Source of the DNA: Chamaelirium japonicum
Lineage: Eukaryota > Streptophyta > Magnoliopsida > Liliales > Melanthiaceae
Length of the DNA: 64,000 nt
Assembly: GCA_947650365.1 (NCBI GenBank)
Contig: CANTAL010000020.1
Span: 1,612,001 to 1,676,000 of the forward strand
Direction of reading: 5' to 3'
Each line of letters opens with the position of its first letter. Within the stretch, counting starts at the first letter, position 1. The notes below the pieces were generated by a model. The model saw only the letters and a list, made by a program, of their open reading frames with translations, made no database searches and had not been told where the DNA came from. Below are positions 23,340-36,700 of this stretch, in pieces. The translations under genes were made by a program, and so were the position numbers.

Positions 23340-23810
23340 GGAGAGATAAACAAAGTCAGAAGAGAGAAGAAGTCCTACTCCAGTCCATTGGCCATGGGTA
23401 TAGGTGTAAAGTAAGATTGAATCTAAATTCCAAAACTCCACAGAAAAGAGAGGAGAAAAGAGAAGAGAACGGAGAGATAAATGAAGAGAGAAGATAGAAG
23501 AAGTCGTGCTCCAGTCCATTGGCTATGGGTATAGGTGTAAAGTAAGAAGGAATCTAAATACGAAAACTCTATAAAAAAAAGTGGAGAAAAGAGAAGGAAA
23601 TTTAGAGATAAACGAAGAGAGAAGAGAGAAGAAGTCCTGCTCCAGTCTATTGGCCATGGGTATAGCTGTAAAGTAAAAAGGTATCTAAATTCCAAAACTC
23701 CACAGAAAAGAGAGGAGAAAAGTGAAGAGAACGAAGAGATAAATAAAGAGAGAAGAGAGAAGAAGTCCTGCTCCAGTCCATTGTCCATATGTATAGGTGT
23801 GAAGTAAGAA
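23340..23810 (-). repeat. 131-bp tandem subunits
   Basis: Four subunits with agtccattgg-type landmarks at 23390, 23511, 23642 and 23773 (steps 121, 131, 131). Each consists of a GA-rich stretch, the 'tccattggccatgggtatag' block and 'gaatctaaattccaaaactc'. This is the simplest ordered form of the array's second half-unit. Confidence 0.8.
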
Positions 23811-26800
23811 TGAATCTAAATTCCAAAACTCGACTTCTATCTTCGTTTATCTTTCCGTTCTCTTCTATCTCTTCTGTATAGTTTTAGAATTTAGATTCCT
23901 TTTGACTTCACACCTATACCCATGACGAATGGACTAGAGCAGGACTTCTCCTTTCTTCTCTCCTTATTATCTCTCTGTTCTCTTCTTTTTTCTTCTCTCT
24001 CTTCTATCTTACTTTCTCTTTTAATTAAATAATTATATTATTTAATTAAAATATTTAGGTAGAAGAGAGAAGAGAATAGAGAGATAAACAAAGAGAGAAA
24101 GGGAGAAGAAGTCTTGCTCTAGTCCATTGGCCACGAGTATAGGTATGAAGTAAGAAAGAATCTAAATTACAAAACTCCACAGAAGAGAGAGAAGAAGAAA
24201 GAAGAGAACGGAGAAGAGAGGGAAGAATCAAGATAAGAATATATAGATAAACAAAGAGAGAAGAGAGAAGAAGTCCTGCTCTAGTCATTGCCCACGGGTA
24301 TAGGTGTGAATTAATAAGGAATCTAAATTCCAAAACTTCACAGAAGAAAGAAAAGATAAGGACATACTTCTATTTATTTATTAAAACTAGAGAGATTTAT
24401 ATTATTTTATTTAGGTTCTCTTCTTTCTTCCCACAATACGTTACCAACACGAACATATCGAGCCCAACTGACTAGTCATAAGAAAACGGAGAGAGAAATA
24501 AAAACAAAAGAGAGAGAAAAAGAGAGAAGAGAATGAAGAGATAAACAAAGACAGAAGAGAGAAGAAGTCCGGCTCCAATCCATTGGCCACGGGTATATGT
24601 GTGAAGTAAGAAGTAATTTAAATTCCAAAACTTCACTTCTCAATATTTATACGACCTCTTTAGGGTGGGGCACATGTGACGGCTCTCTCTTTCTCCTATC
24701 TCACAATATATTATCAGCACGAACATGTCGAGCCCAGCCTACTAGTTATAAAAAAATAAATAGAGAAACAAAGACAGAAGAGAGAGAAGAAGAAAGAAGA
24801 GAATAGAGAGATAAACAAAAAAAGAAGAGATAAGTAGTCCTACTCTAGTCCATTGGCCACAGGTATAGGTGTAAAGTAAGAAGGAATCTAAATTTAAAAA
24901 CTCAACAGAAGAGAAAGAAGAAGAAAGAAGAGAATGGAGAGATAAATAAATAGAGAAGAGAAAAAAAGTCCTGCTCCAGTTCATTGGCCATGGATATAGG
25001 TGTGAAGTAAAAAGGAATCTAAATTCCAAAACTTTACTTATGTCTTCGTTTCTCTATTAATTTTCTTACGACTGGTCAGCTGAGCTCGACATGTTCATGC
25101 AGATAATGTGTTGTATGATAGGAGAAAGAGAGAGCCGTCAAACATGACCAACCCTAAAGGGGTTGTATATTATTTATTATTTATAAAGTAAGCTTACTTA
25201 GGGTCTAAGCAGTCTATGGGAATCCCTAATCCATGGGAGAAGAGAGAAGACAATGGAGAGATTTAATTATATTATTGAGAAATAGCGTTTTGGAATTTAG
25301 ATTACTTCATACTTCACACCTAGACCCGTGGCCAATGGACTGGAGTAGGACTTGTTTTCTCTTCTCTTGTTGTTTATCTCTCCGTTCTCTTCTCTCTTGT
25401 TCTCTCTCTTCTAATTTCTTTTCTCTCTCTGTTTTTTTGTGACTGATCGGCTGGGCTCGATATGTTCGCACTGATAACGTGTTGTGAGATAGGAGAAAGA
25501 GAGAGTCGTCAAATATACACTACCCTAAAGGGGTCTTATAAATATTGAGAAGTTGAGTTTTGGAATTTAGATTCCTTCTAAGTACTCCACACTTATACTC
25601 GTGGCTAATGGACTGGAGCAGGACTTCTTCTCTCTTCGTTTATCTCTTCGTTTATCTCTTCATTCTCTTCTCTCTTCTTCTCTCTCTTCTGTCTTCGTTT
25701 CTCTCTTCGTTTCTCTCTTTATTTTCTCTTCTCTTTTCTTCTCCCTCTTTTGTCTTCATTTCTTTCACTTGAGTGGTAAGCTAGGCTTGACATGTTCGTA
25801 CTGATAACGTATTATGAGGTGGAAGAAAAAGAGAGCCGTCAAACGTGCTCCACTCTAAAAGGGTCATATAAATATTGAGAAGTGGAGTTCTGTAATTTAA
25901 ATTCCTTCTTACTTCACACCTATACCCATAGGCAATGGACTAGAGCAGGACTTCTTCTTTTTTCGTACTGATAATCTTACTATAATTTTTTTAATTAAAT
26001 TAATCATATAATTAAAATGAATAGAGTTTTGGAATTTACTATGACAATCATAATAACGTTGAGATAATACTATTGAGAAGTGAAGTTTTAGAATTTAGAT
26101 TCCTTCTTACTTTACACTTATACCTATGGCGAATGGACTGGAGCAGGACTTCTTTTATCTTCTCTCTTTGTTTATCTCTCTGTTCTCTTCTCTTTTCTTC
26201 TCTCTCTTCTATCTTCATTTCTCTCTTCGTTTTCCTGCGACTGGTCGGCTGGGCATGACATGTTCTTGCTGATAATGAATTATGAGATGGGAGAAAGAGA
26301 GAACCATCAAACATGCCCCACCCTAAAGGGGTCATACATTATTTATAGGGTAAGCTTACTTAGGGCCTAAGGAATCTATGGGAAATCCTAATCCATGGGA
26401 GAAGAGAGAAGAGAACGGAGATATTTAATTATATTATTAAGAAGTAGAGTTTTGAAATTTTGATTCCTTCTTACTTCACTCCTATACCCTTGGTGATTGG
26501 ACTGGAGTAAGACCTATTCTCTCTTTTCTCTTTATTTATCTCTTCATTCTCTTCTCCCTTCTCACAACACGTTATCAGCATGAACATATCGAGCCCAGCC
26601 GACCAGTCCCAAGAAAACGATGCGAGAAACGAAGACAAAAGAGAGAGAAGAGAACAGAGAGATAAATGAAGAGAGAAGAAGAGAAATAAAATATTTTTCA
26701 TGCTCATAACTTTATATAAATTATTTAATAAACATAAAATATTTTATAATTAAATATTTAAATATTAACATTGAGATAATACTATTTAAATATTTAAAAA

Positions 26801-27519
26801 AATGATATACTTTATAATATTTAAAAAAATATTAATTGATTTAAATAAAATAAATATGCAATCTCCCATCTCACAACACGTTATCAGCACGAAAATGTCG
26901 AGCCCAATAGACGAGTCATAAAAAAAGGAGAGAGAAACGAAGATAGTAGAAAGAGAAAGAGAGAGAAGGAGAGAGAAGAGAATGGAGAGATAAACGAAGA
27001 GATAAGATAGAAGAAGTCTTGCTCCAGTCTATTCACCATGGGTATAGGTATGAAGTAAGATAGAATCAAAATTCCAAAACTCCACTTCTAAATGAATTTT
27101 TTGCTATAAAAATAATTTATAATTTTTTTAAAAAAAGTTTAAAATAATACAACTATTATAAGATCGTTCGATCAGATGACAATGGACTGGAGCAGGACTT
27201 CTTCTACCTTCTATCTTTGTTTATATCTCTGTTCTCTTCTCTTTTCTATCTTTGTTTCTCTCTCTATTTTCTTATGATTGGTCGACTGGGTTCGACATAT
27301 TCGTGCTGATAATGTGTTGTAAGATGGGAGAAAGAGAGAGTCGTCAAACGTGCCCTATCTAAAGGGGTCATATATTATTTATAGGGTAAGCTTACTTAGG
27401 GCCTAAGCAATCTATGGGAAACCCTAATCTATGGAGAAGAAAGAAAATAATGAAGAGATTTAATTATATTATTGAGAAGTGGAGTTTTGGAATTTAGATT
27501 CCTTCTTACTTCACAACTA

Positions 27520-30235
27520 TACCCGTAGCTAATAGACTAGAGCAAGACTTCTTTTTTCTTCTCTTATTGTTTATCTCTCTGTTCTCTTCTTTCTTCTTCT
27601 CTCTCTTTTGTCTTCGTTTCTCTCTCTATTTTCTTATGACTAGTCGACTGGGCTCAACATGTTCGTACTGATAAAGTATTATGAGATGGGAGAAAGAGAG
27701 AGCCGTCAAATATGCCCCACCCTAAATGGGTCGTATAAATATTAAAAAGTGGAATTTTAGAATTTAGATTCTTTCTTACTTCGTACCTATACCCGTGGCC
27801 AATGAACTGGAGCAGGACTTCTTCTCTCTTCTCTCTTCATTTATCTCTCCATTCTCTTCTCTTTTCTTCTCTCTCTTTTGTGGAGTTTTAGAATTTAGAT
27901 TCCTTCTTACTTCACACCTATACCCGTGTGAGAAGATACTATTTAGATAATTAATTCTTAGTTCTCTTCTCTCTTTTCTGTCTTTGTTTCTCTCTCTGTT
28001 TTCTTATGACTGGTCGGTAGGGCTAGACATGTTCGTGCTGATAATATTTTGTGAGATGGGAGAAAGAGAGAGCCGCCAAACATGCCCTACCCTAAAGGGG
28101 TCGTATTTTATTTATAGGGTAAGCTTACTTAGGGCCTAAGCAATCTATGGTAAACCCTAATCCATTGAAGAAAAGAGAAGAGAACGGAGATCTTTAATTA
28201 TTTTATTAAGAAGTAGAGTTTTCGAATTTAGATTTCTTCTTACTACACACCTATACCCATGGCTAATAAACTGGAGCAGGACTTCTTCTCTCTTCTCTAT
28301 TCGTTTATCTCTCTATTTTTTTTTGTCTTCTTCTCTCTCTTCTGTCTTTGTTTCTTTCTCTGTTTTTGTATGACTAGTCGGTTGGGCTCGACATATTCGT
28401 GCTGATAATGTGTTGTGAGAAGGGAGAAAGAGAGAGCCATCAAACATGCCCCACCCTAATTAGATTTCTTCTTACTTCATACCTATACCCGTGGCTAATA
28501 GGTTGGAGTTGGACTTCTTCTATCTTTTCTCTTCGTTTATCTCCCCGTTCTCTTCTTTCTTCTTTTCTCTCTTCTGTCTTCCTTTCTCTCTCTGTTTTCT
28601 TATGATTGGTCAGCTAGGATCGACATGTTTGTGTTGATAATATATTATGTGATAGAGAAAAAGAGAGCCGTCAAACGTGCCCCACCCTGAAGGGGTCATA
28701 TAAATATTGAGAAGTAGAGTTTTGAAATTTAGATTCTTTCTTACTTTATACTTATACCCGTGGTGAATGGACTGGAGCAGGACTACTTCTCTCTTCATTT
28801 ATCTCCCCGTTTTCTTCTTTTTTCTTCTCTCTCTTCTGTCTTCGTTTGTCTCTCCGTTTTCTTGTGACTGGTCGGCTGGGCTCGATATTTTCATGCTGAT
28901 AACGTGTATTGAGATGGGAGAAAAAGAGAGCTATCAAATGTGCTCTACCCTAAAGGAGTCATATATTATTTATAGGATAAGCTTACTTAGGGCCTAAGCA
29001 ATCTAAAAGACAGCCTAATCCATGGGAGAGATCCGACGGTGGACAACCATCCGATCGAACGATCTTATAACAGTTGTATTATTTTAAATTTTTTAAAGAA
29101 AAATATAAATCATTTTTAAAGTAAAAAATTCGGGTGTGCCTCATCTTTCTTTTTTACTTCCTATTATTTAATTAATTTAATTAGTTTAATAAATTAAATA
29201 GTTAAATAATTAATTAAATATTTAATTATCTATATAACTAAATATTTAAATTATTTAAATAATTTATTTATTATTAAAATTTTAAAATAAATAAATATTA
29301 ATTTGATTATTTAAAAAAATTAAGTTATTTAAAAAAATATTTTATTATTTATATATTCAAAAAATTAATTTATTATTTAAATAACAAGTAAATAGTTATT
29401 GAATTATTATTTTATTTTATTACTTAATTAAATAATTAATTTTTTAATTTATTTCAATTAATATTTCATAATTTAATAAAAAAAATTAATTATTTAATTA
29501 CATAACAAATTTATTAAAATTATTGTTTTTTTAACTATATCTTATTCTCTCTCTTTTGTCTTCGTTTCTCTCTCCGTTTTCTTTTGACTGGTCGGTTAGG
29601 CTCGATATGTTCGCGCTGATAATGCGTTATGAGATGGAAGAAAGTGAGAGCTGTCAAACGTGCCCCACCCTAAAGGGGTCGTATATTATTTATAGGGTAA
29701 GCTTACTTAATGCCTAAGCAATCTATGAAAAACCCTAATCCATAGGAGAGATCCGACGGTGGACAGCCATCCGATCGACCATGCCCCACCCTAAAGGGGT
29801 CATATTAATCAATTATTTAAATAATTATTAAATCAATTCTCTTAATTAGTAAACGTACCTTATAAATATTTAATTATATATAATTCATTATCGCCATGGG
29901 TATAGGTGTGAAATAAGAAGGAATCTAAATTCCAAAACTCCTCTTCTCAATAGTATCATCTCTATATTATTATGATTATCATTGTAATGTTACTATAATT
30001 TTTTTAATTAAATTAATTAATTTTTTAATTATTAAATAATTTAAATAATTTAATAATTAAGTTTACTAATTAACGTGTTGTGAGATGGGAGAAAGAGAGA
30101 GCCGTCAAACTTCTCTATTCTCCCATGGATTAGGATTTCCCAAAGATTGCTTAGGCCCAAAGTAAGCTTACCCTATAAATAATATACGACCCCTTTAGGG
30201 TGGGGTACATTTATGGCTCTCTCTTTCTCTCATCT
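27520..30235 (-). repeat. inverted partner of 11242-13960
   Basis: This is the minus-strand copy of the first array block, holding the same order of AT-rich segment, tatctagcccaaccgacc-type units and a distinctive 'tatttaaatagtctcttctc' segment (seen inverted near 27940). It is also part of the left large arm. Confidence 0.75.
29030..29560 (-). repeat. AT-rich module, partial, reversed
   Basis: Reads from the reversed tail (gatccgacggtggacaacca, cgggtgtgcctcatctttc) into AT-rich core and ends near 29530 where a GA/CT unit begins. It is the inverted match of 11940-12420. Confidence 0.7.
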
Positions 30236-30604
30236 CATAACACTTACCCAATAAATAATATATGACCCCTTTAGGGTGGGGCATGTTTGACGGCTCTCTC
30301 TTTCTCCCATCTCACAACACATTATCAGCACGAACATATCGAGCCCAGCCGACCAGTCGCAAGAAAATGGAAGGAGAAACAAAGACAGAAGAGGAGTTTT
30401 GGAATTTAGATTCCTTTTTACTTCACACCTATACCCGTGGGCAATGGACTGGAGCAAGACTTCTTCTCCATAGAAGAGAGAAAAGAAGAGAGAAGAGAAC
30501 GAAGATCTAAACAAAGACAGAAGAGAGAGATACGACTGGTCGGCTGGGCTCGATAGTAAGAAGTGGCACACCCGAATTACTTAGGCCCTAAGTTCAAATA
30601 TTAA

Positions 30605-30770
30605 AAGATACACCGTCGAATCTCTCCCATAGATTAGGGTTTCCTATAGATTACTTAGGCCCTAAGTAAGCTTACACTATAAATAATATACGACCCCTTT
30701 AGGGTGGGGCTTGTTTAACGGCTCTCTCTTTCTCCCATCTCACAATACGTTATCAGTACGAACATATCGA
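30605..30770 (+). promoter_or_regulatory. representative conserved core module of the array (telo-box, TATA, TATCAGCACGAA-type block)
   Basis: A clear example of a module found dozens of times on both strands: gattagggtttcc (telo-box-like), taggccctaagtaagctta, CTATAAATA at 30678-30686, acccctttagggtgggg, tctctctttctcccatctcac and CGTTATCAGTACGAAC from about 30749. TATA to TATCAG spacing is about 70 bp. The arrangement looks like a core promoter with a short leader, but no transcript evidence is available. Confidence 0.45.
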
Positions 30771-33700
30771 GCCCAGCGACAAGTCGCAAGAAAACAGAGA
30801 GAGAAACAAAGACATAAAAGGTAGAAGAAGAGAGAAGAGAATGGAGAGATAAACGAAGATAGAAGAGAGAAGAAGTCCTGATCTAGTCCATTGGCCATGG
30901 GTATAGTTGTGAAGTAAGAAGAAATCTAAATTCCAAAATTTAACTTCTCAATAATATAATTAAATCTCTCCATTCTCTTATCTCTTCTCCTATGGATTAG
31001 GGTTTGCCATAGATTGCTTAGGCACTAAGTAAGCGTACCTTATAAATAATATATGACCCCTTTAGGGTGGGATATATTTTATGGATCTCTCTTTCTCCCA
31101 TGTCATAATACGTTATCAGCACGAACATATCGAGCCCAGCCGACCAGTCATAAGAAAACGGAGAGAGAAATGAAGATAGAAGAGAGATAAGATGAGAGAT
31201 AAGAACGGAGAGATAAACAAAAAGATAAGAGAGAAGAAGTCATGCTCCAGTCCATTCACCATGGGTATAGATATGAAGTAAGAAGGAATCTAAAATTTAA
31301 AACATCACTTCTCAATAGTATCTTCTCAACGTTATTATGATTATCATAGTAATATTACTATAATTTTTTTAATTAAATTAATTGTTTGATTAAAACAAAG
31401 AGAGAAGGGAATTTACTATGATAATCGTAATAACGTTAAAATGATACTATCGAGAAAACTCCAATTCTCAGTAATATAATTAAATCTCTCCGTTCCCTTC
31501 TATCTTCTCCCATGGATTAGGTTTTCCCATGTATTGCTTAGGCCCTAAGTAAGTTTACCTTATAAATAATATACTATCCCTTTAGGGTAGGGCACGTTTG
31601 ATGGCTCTCTTTTTCTCCCTTCTCATAATACGTTATCAGCACGAACATGTCGAGCCCAGCCGACCCATCACAAGAAAATAGATATAAAAACAAAGACAGA
31701 AGTGGAGTTTTGAAATTTAGATTCCTTCTTACTTCACTCCTATACCCATGGCCAATTAACTAGAGCAGGACTTCTTCTCTCTTTTTTCTTAATTTATCTC
31801 TCCATTCTCTTCTCCCTTCTTCTCTCTCTTTTGTCTTCATTAAACTCCACTTCTTTTCTCAATAAACGAAGAGAGAAACAAAGACAGAAGAGAGAGAAGA
31901 AGAGAGAAAAGAACGAAGAGATAAATGAAGAGAAAAGAGAAGAAGTCTTGCTCGAGTCCATTGGCCATTGGTATAGGAGTGAAGTTATCTCTTCTATCTT
32001 CGTTTATCTCTCCGTTCTCTTCTCTCTTCTTTTGTCTTCGTTTGTCTCTCTATTTTTCTTATTACTAGTCGACTGGGCACGACATGTTCGTGCTGATAAC
32101 GTATTATGAGATGGGAGAAAGTGAGAGACGTCAAATGTGCCCCACCCTAAAGGGGTCGTGTATTATTTATAGGGTAAACTTACTTAGGGCCTTAGTAATC
32201 TATGAGAAACCCTAATCCATGGGAGAAGAGAGAAGAGAATGGAGAGATTTAATTATATTATTGAGAAGTGGCGTTTTGAAATTTAGATTCCTTTTTACAT
32301 AACACCTATACCTATGGATAATGGACTGGAGGAGGACTTCTTCTCTCTTCTTTCTTCCTTTATCTCTTCATTATCTTCTCTTTTCTTCTCTTTACTCACA
32401 ACACGTTATCAGTATGAACATGTCGAGCCCAGCAGACCACCATTTAGAATTTTACTAAATTATTTAAATATATTAATTAAATTATTTATCTCTCTATTCT
32501 CTTATCTCTTCTTCTGTCTTTATTTCTCTCTTCGGTTTCTGGTGACTGGTCGGCTGGGCTCGATATATTCGTGCTGATAACAAGTTGTGAGAAAAAATAA
32601 GAAGAGAGAAGAGAAGGGAGAGATAAACAAAAAAAGAAGAGAGAAGAAGTACTGCTCCAGTCCATTCACCACGGGTATAGGTGTGAAGTAAGAAGGAATT
32701 TAAATTCCGAAATTCTACTTTTAAATAATATAATTAAATTTCTTCATTCTCTTCTCTCTTCTTCCATGGATAAAGGTTTCCTCTAAAATGCTTAGGACCT
32801 AAGTAAGCTTACACTATAAATAATATACGACCCCTTTTGGGTGGGGCATGTTTAACGGCTCTTTCTTTCTTCTACCTTATAACATATTATCAGCACGAAC
32901 ATGTCGTGCCCAGCTGACCAGTCGCAAGAAAAGAGAAAGAGACACGAAGAAAGAAGTGGAGTTTTAGAATTTAAATTTCTTCTTATTTCATACCTATACC
33001 CGTGGCCAATAGCCTAGAGCAGGACTTCTTCACTCTTCTCTTCGTTTATCTCTCTGTTCCCTTTTCTCTTCTTCCCACACTTCTGTCTACGTTTCTTTAT
33101 CCGTTTATTGAGAGAAGAAGAGGAGTTTAACGAAGACAAAAGAGAGATAAGAAGCGAGAAGAGAACGAAGAGATAAATAAAGAGAAAAGAGAGAACTTCA
33201 TACCTATACCCGTGGCCAATGGACTGGAGCAGAACTTCTTCTCTCTTCTCTCTTCGTTTATCTCTCCGTTTTCTTTTCTCTTTTTCTTTCTCTTTTGTCT
33301 TCGGTATTCTATCCATTTATATAGAGAAGAAGTGGAGTTTAACGAAGACAGAAGAGATATAAGAAGCAAGAAGAGAACACAGAGATAAATGAAGAGAGAA
33401 GATGTCCTGCTCCAGTCCATTGGCCAAGGGTATAAGTGTGAAGTAAGAAGGAATTTAAATACCAAAACTCCACTTCTGTCTTCATTTCTCTTACTATTTT
33501 CTTACGATCGGACAGCTGGGCTCGACATATACGTACTGATAACATGTTATGAGATGGGAGAAAGAGAAAGTTATCAAATATGCCCCACCCTAAAGGGGTC
33601 GTATATTTTTTATAGGGAAAGCTTACTTAGGGCCTAAGCAATCTATGGGAAACCCTAATCCATAGACGAAGAGAAAAGAGAACTAAGAGATTTAATTATA

Positions 33701-36700
33701 TTATTTAGAAGTGAAATTTTGGAATTTAGATTCCTTCTTACTTCATACATATACCCATGGCGAATGGACTGGAACATGACTTCTTCTTTCTTCTCTCTTT
33801 ATTTGTCTCTCCATTCTCTTCTCTCTTTTCACAACATGTTATCAACATGAACATTTCGAGCCTAACCGACCAGTCACAAGAAAACAGAGAGATAAATGAT
33901 GATAGAAGAGAGAGAAGATAACAGAGAGATAAACGAAGAGAGAAGAGAGAAGAATTCCTACTCCAGTCCATTGGCCATGGGTATAGGTATGACGTAAGAA
34001 GGAATCAAAATTCCTAGACTCCACTTCTATCTTCCTTTCTCTCTCTGTTTTCATGTGACTGGTCGGATGGGCTCGATATATTCGTACTGATAACGTATTA
34101 TGAGATGGGAGAAAGGGAGAGTCATCAAACATGCCCCACCTTAAAAGGGTCATATATTATTTATAGGGTAAGCTTACTTAGGGCCTAAGTAATCTATAGA
34201 AAATCCTAACCATGGGAGAGATCTGACAGTGGACAGTCATCCTTCTTACTTCACATCTATACCCGTGGCCAATAGAATGGAGCAAGACTTCTTCTCTCTT
34301 CTCTCTTCGTTTATCTCTCTATTCTCTTCTTTCGTTTTCTCCTATCTCACAATACGTTATCAGTATGAACATGTCATGCCCAACCGACCAATCACAAAAA
34401 AACGGAAAGAGAAACAAAGACAGCAGAGAGAAAAGAAGAGAGAAGAGAACGAAGAGATAAACGAAGAGAGAAATGATAAGAAGTCCTGCTCAAGTCCATT
34501 AGCCACGGGTTTAGGTTTGCAGTAGGAAGGATGACTATCCACCATCAGATCTCTCCCATGGATTTGGGCTTCCTATAGATTTCTTTGGCCCTAAGTAAGC
34601 TTACCCTAAAAATAATATACGACCCCTTTAGGGAGGGGAACATTTGACGGCTCTCTTATTCTCCCATCTCATAACACGTTATCAGCACGAAAATATAGAG
34701 CCCAACTGACCAGTCATAAGAAAATGGAGAGAGAAACAAAGATAGAAATGGAGTTTTGAAATTTAGATTCATTTTTACTTCACATCTATACCCGTGGCTA
34801 ATGGATTGGAGTAGGACTTCTTTTCTCTTCGTACTTTATTTATCTCTCTTTTCTTTTCTCTCTTCTTCACTCTCTTCTATGAAGTTTCGGAATTTAGGTT
34901 CATTCTTACTTCACACCTATACCCGTGGCCAATGGACTAGAGCAGGACTTCTTCTCTTTTCTCTCTTCATTTATTTCTCCGTTCTCTTCTCTCTTCTTCT
35001 CTCACTTCTGTCTTTGTTTCTCTCTCTATTTTCTTATGACTGGTCGGCTGGGATTGACATATTCGTGCTAATAATATGTTATAACAAGTAAGAATAGAAT
35101 GGAGAGATAAACAAAGAGAGAAGAAAGAAGAAGTCCAGCTTCAGTCCATTCACCACGGGGATAGGTGTGAAGTAAGGAGATATCTAAATTCCAAAACTCA
35201 ACTTCCCAATAATATAATTAAATCTCTCATTTCTCTTCTCTTTTCTCCCATGGATTAGAGTTTCCTATAAATTACTTAGGCCCTAATTAAGCTTATCCTA
35301 TAAATAATACGTTATCAGTACGAACATGTTGAGCCCAGTCGACCAGTCACAAGAAAATGGAGAGAAAAACAAAGACAGACGAGAGAGAAGAAGAAAGAAG
35401 AGAACGGAGAGATAAACAAAGATAGAAGAGAAAAGAAGTCCTGCTCTAGTCCATTGGTCACGGGTATAGATTTAAAGTAAGAAAAAATCTAAATTCCAAA
35501 ATGCCACTTCTCAATATTTATACGACCCCTTTATAGTGGGGCATGTTTAACGGCTCTATCTTTCTCCCATCTCATAACACGTTATCTACACAAACAAGTC
35601 AAGCCCAGCCGTCCTGTCACAAAAAAATGGAGAAAGAAACGAAGACAGAAGAGAGAGAAGAATAGAGAAGAGAACAGAGAGATAAACGAAGAGAGAAGAA
35701 GTCCTGCTCCAGTACATTGGCCATGGGTATAGGTTTGAAGTAAGAAGGAATCTAAATTCCAAAACTCCACTTCTCAATAATATAATTAAATATCTCCGTT
35801 CTCTTCTCTCTTCTCCTATGGATTAGGATTTCCCATAGATTGCTTAGGCCCTAAGCAAGTATACCCTATAAATAATACATGACCCCTTTAGAGTAGGGCA
35901 TGTTTGACGGCTCTATCTCTTTCTCCCATATCATAACACGTTATCAGCACGAACATGTCGAGCCCACCCGACCAGTCACAAGAAAATGAAGAGAGAAACG
36001 AAGACAGAAGAGAGAGAAGAAGATAGAAGATAATGAAGAAATAAATGAAGAGAGAAGAAGTCATGCTCCAGTCCATTGGCCATGGGTATAGGTGTAAAGC
36101 AAGATGAAATCTAAATACCAAAACTCTATTTCTGTCTATGTTTCTCTCTCTGTTTTTTTACGACTGGTCGGCTGGGCTCGATATGTTCGTACAGATAACA
36201 TATCTAGTTTAATTAAGAAGGAATTTAAATTCCAAAACTCCACTTCTCAATAATAAATTAAATTTCTTTATTCTTTTCTCTCTTCTCCTATGGATTAGGA
36301 TTTTTCATAGATTACTTAGGCCCTAAGTAAGCTTATCCTATAAATAATATTCGACCCCTTTAAGGAAGAGCACATTTGACGGCTCTCTCTTTCTCCCGTC
36401 TCACAATACTTACCCTATAAATAATATATGACCCCTTTAGGGTAAGGCACGTTTGACGGCTCTCTCTTTCTCCTATCTTATAACACGTTATCTTTTGTTT
36501 CTCTCCCCATTTCTCTCCCCGTTTTCTTTGTTTCTCTCTCTTTCTCTTATAGTATAAAATAAAATAAATAAGTATTGATAGAAAAAAGATAAAAAATTAT
36601 TTTAAACTAGAGAGAGCAGGACTTTTTCTCTTTTCTATCTTCGTTTATCTTTTCATTCTCTTCTCTCTTTCTCCCATCTCATAATATGTTATCAGCACGA

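Larger units (their letters stand above)
14750..26350 (+). repeat. direct tandem duplication, unit about 6.1 kb
   Basis: The first copy (about 14.75-20.2 kb) matches the second (about 20.2-26.35 kb) in the same orientation, with a partial third start to about 27.1 kb. Offsets are 5.4 kb at 15.1, 5.13 kb at 16.85, 6.11 kb at 18.3, 6.10 kb at 19.07, 6.12 kb at 19.48 and 6.13 kb at 20.57. The change of offset comes mainly from about 1 kb of extra subunits in the second copy at 22.4-24.0 kb. Confidence 0.7.
19140..34494 (+). repeat. left arm of a large inverted duplication
   Basis: This arm matches the reverse complement of 45751-64000. Paired anchors (left with right): 34494/45751, 34364/45881, 34244/46001, 33971/46398, 30571/49568, 28605/51016, 25601/53712, 25029/54284, 24055/55258, 23519/59611, 20574/about 62577, 19480/63660. 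The sum of paired coordinates stays near 80245 at the inner end, about 79313 in the middle, then jumps to about 83130 because the right arm has one extra 3.8-kb block. Local indels of 110-130 bp explain smaller shifts. Confidence 0.85.
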
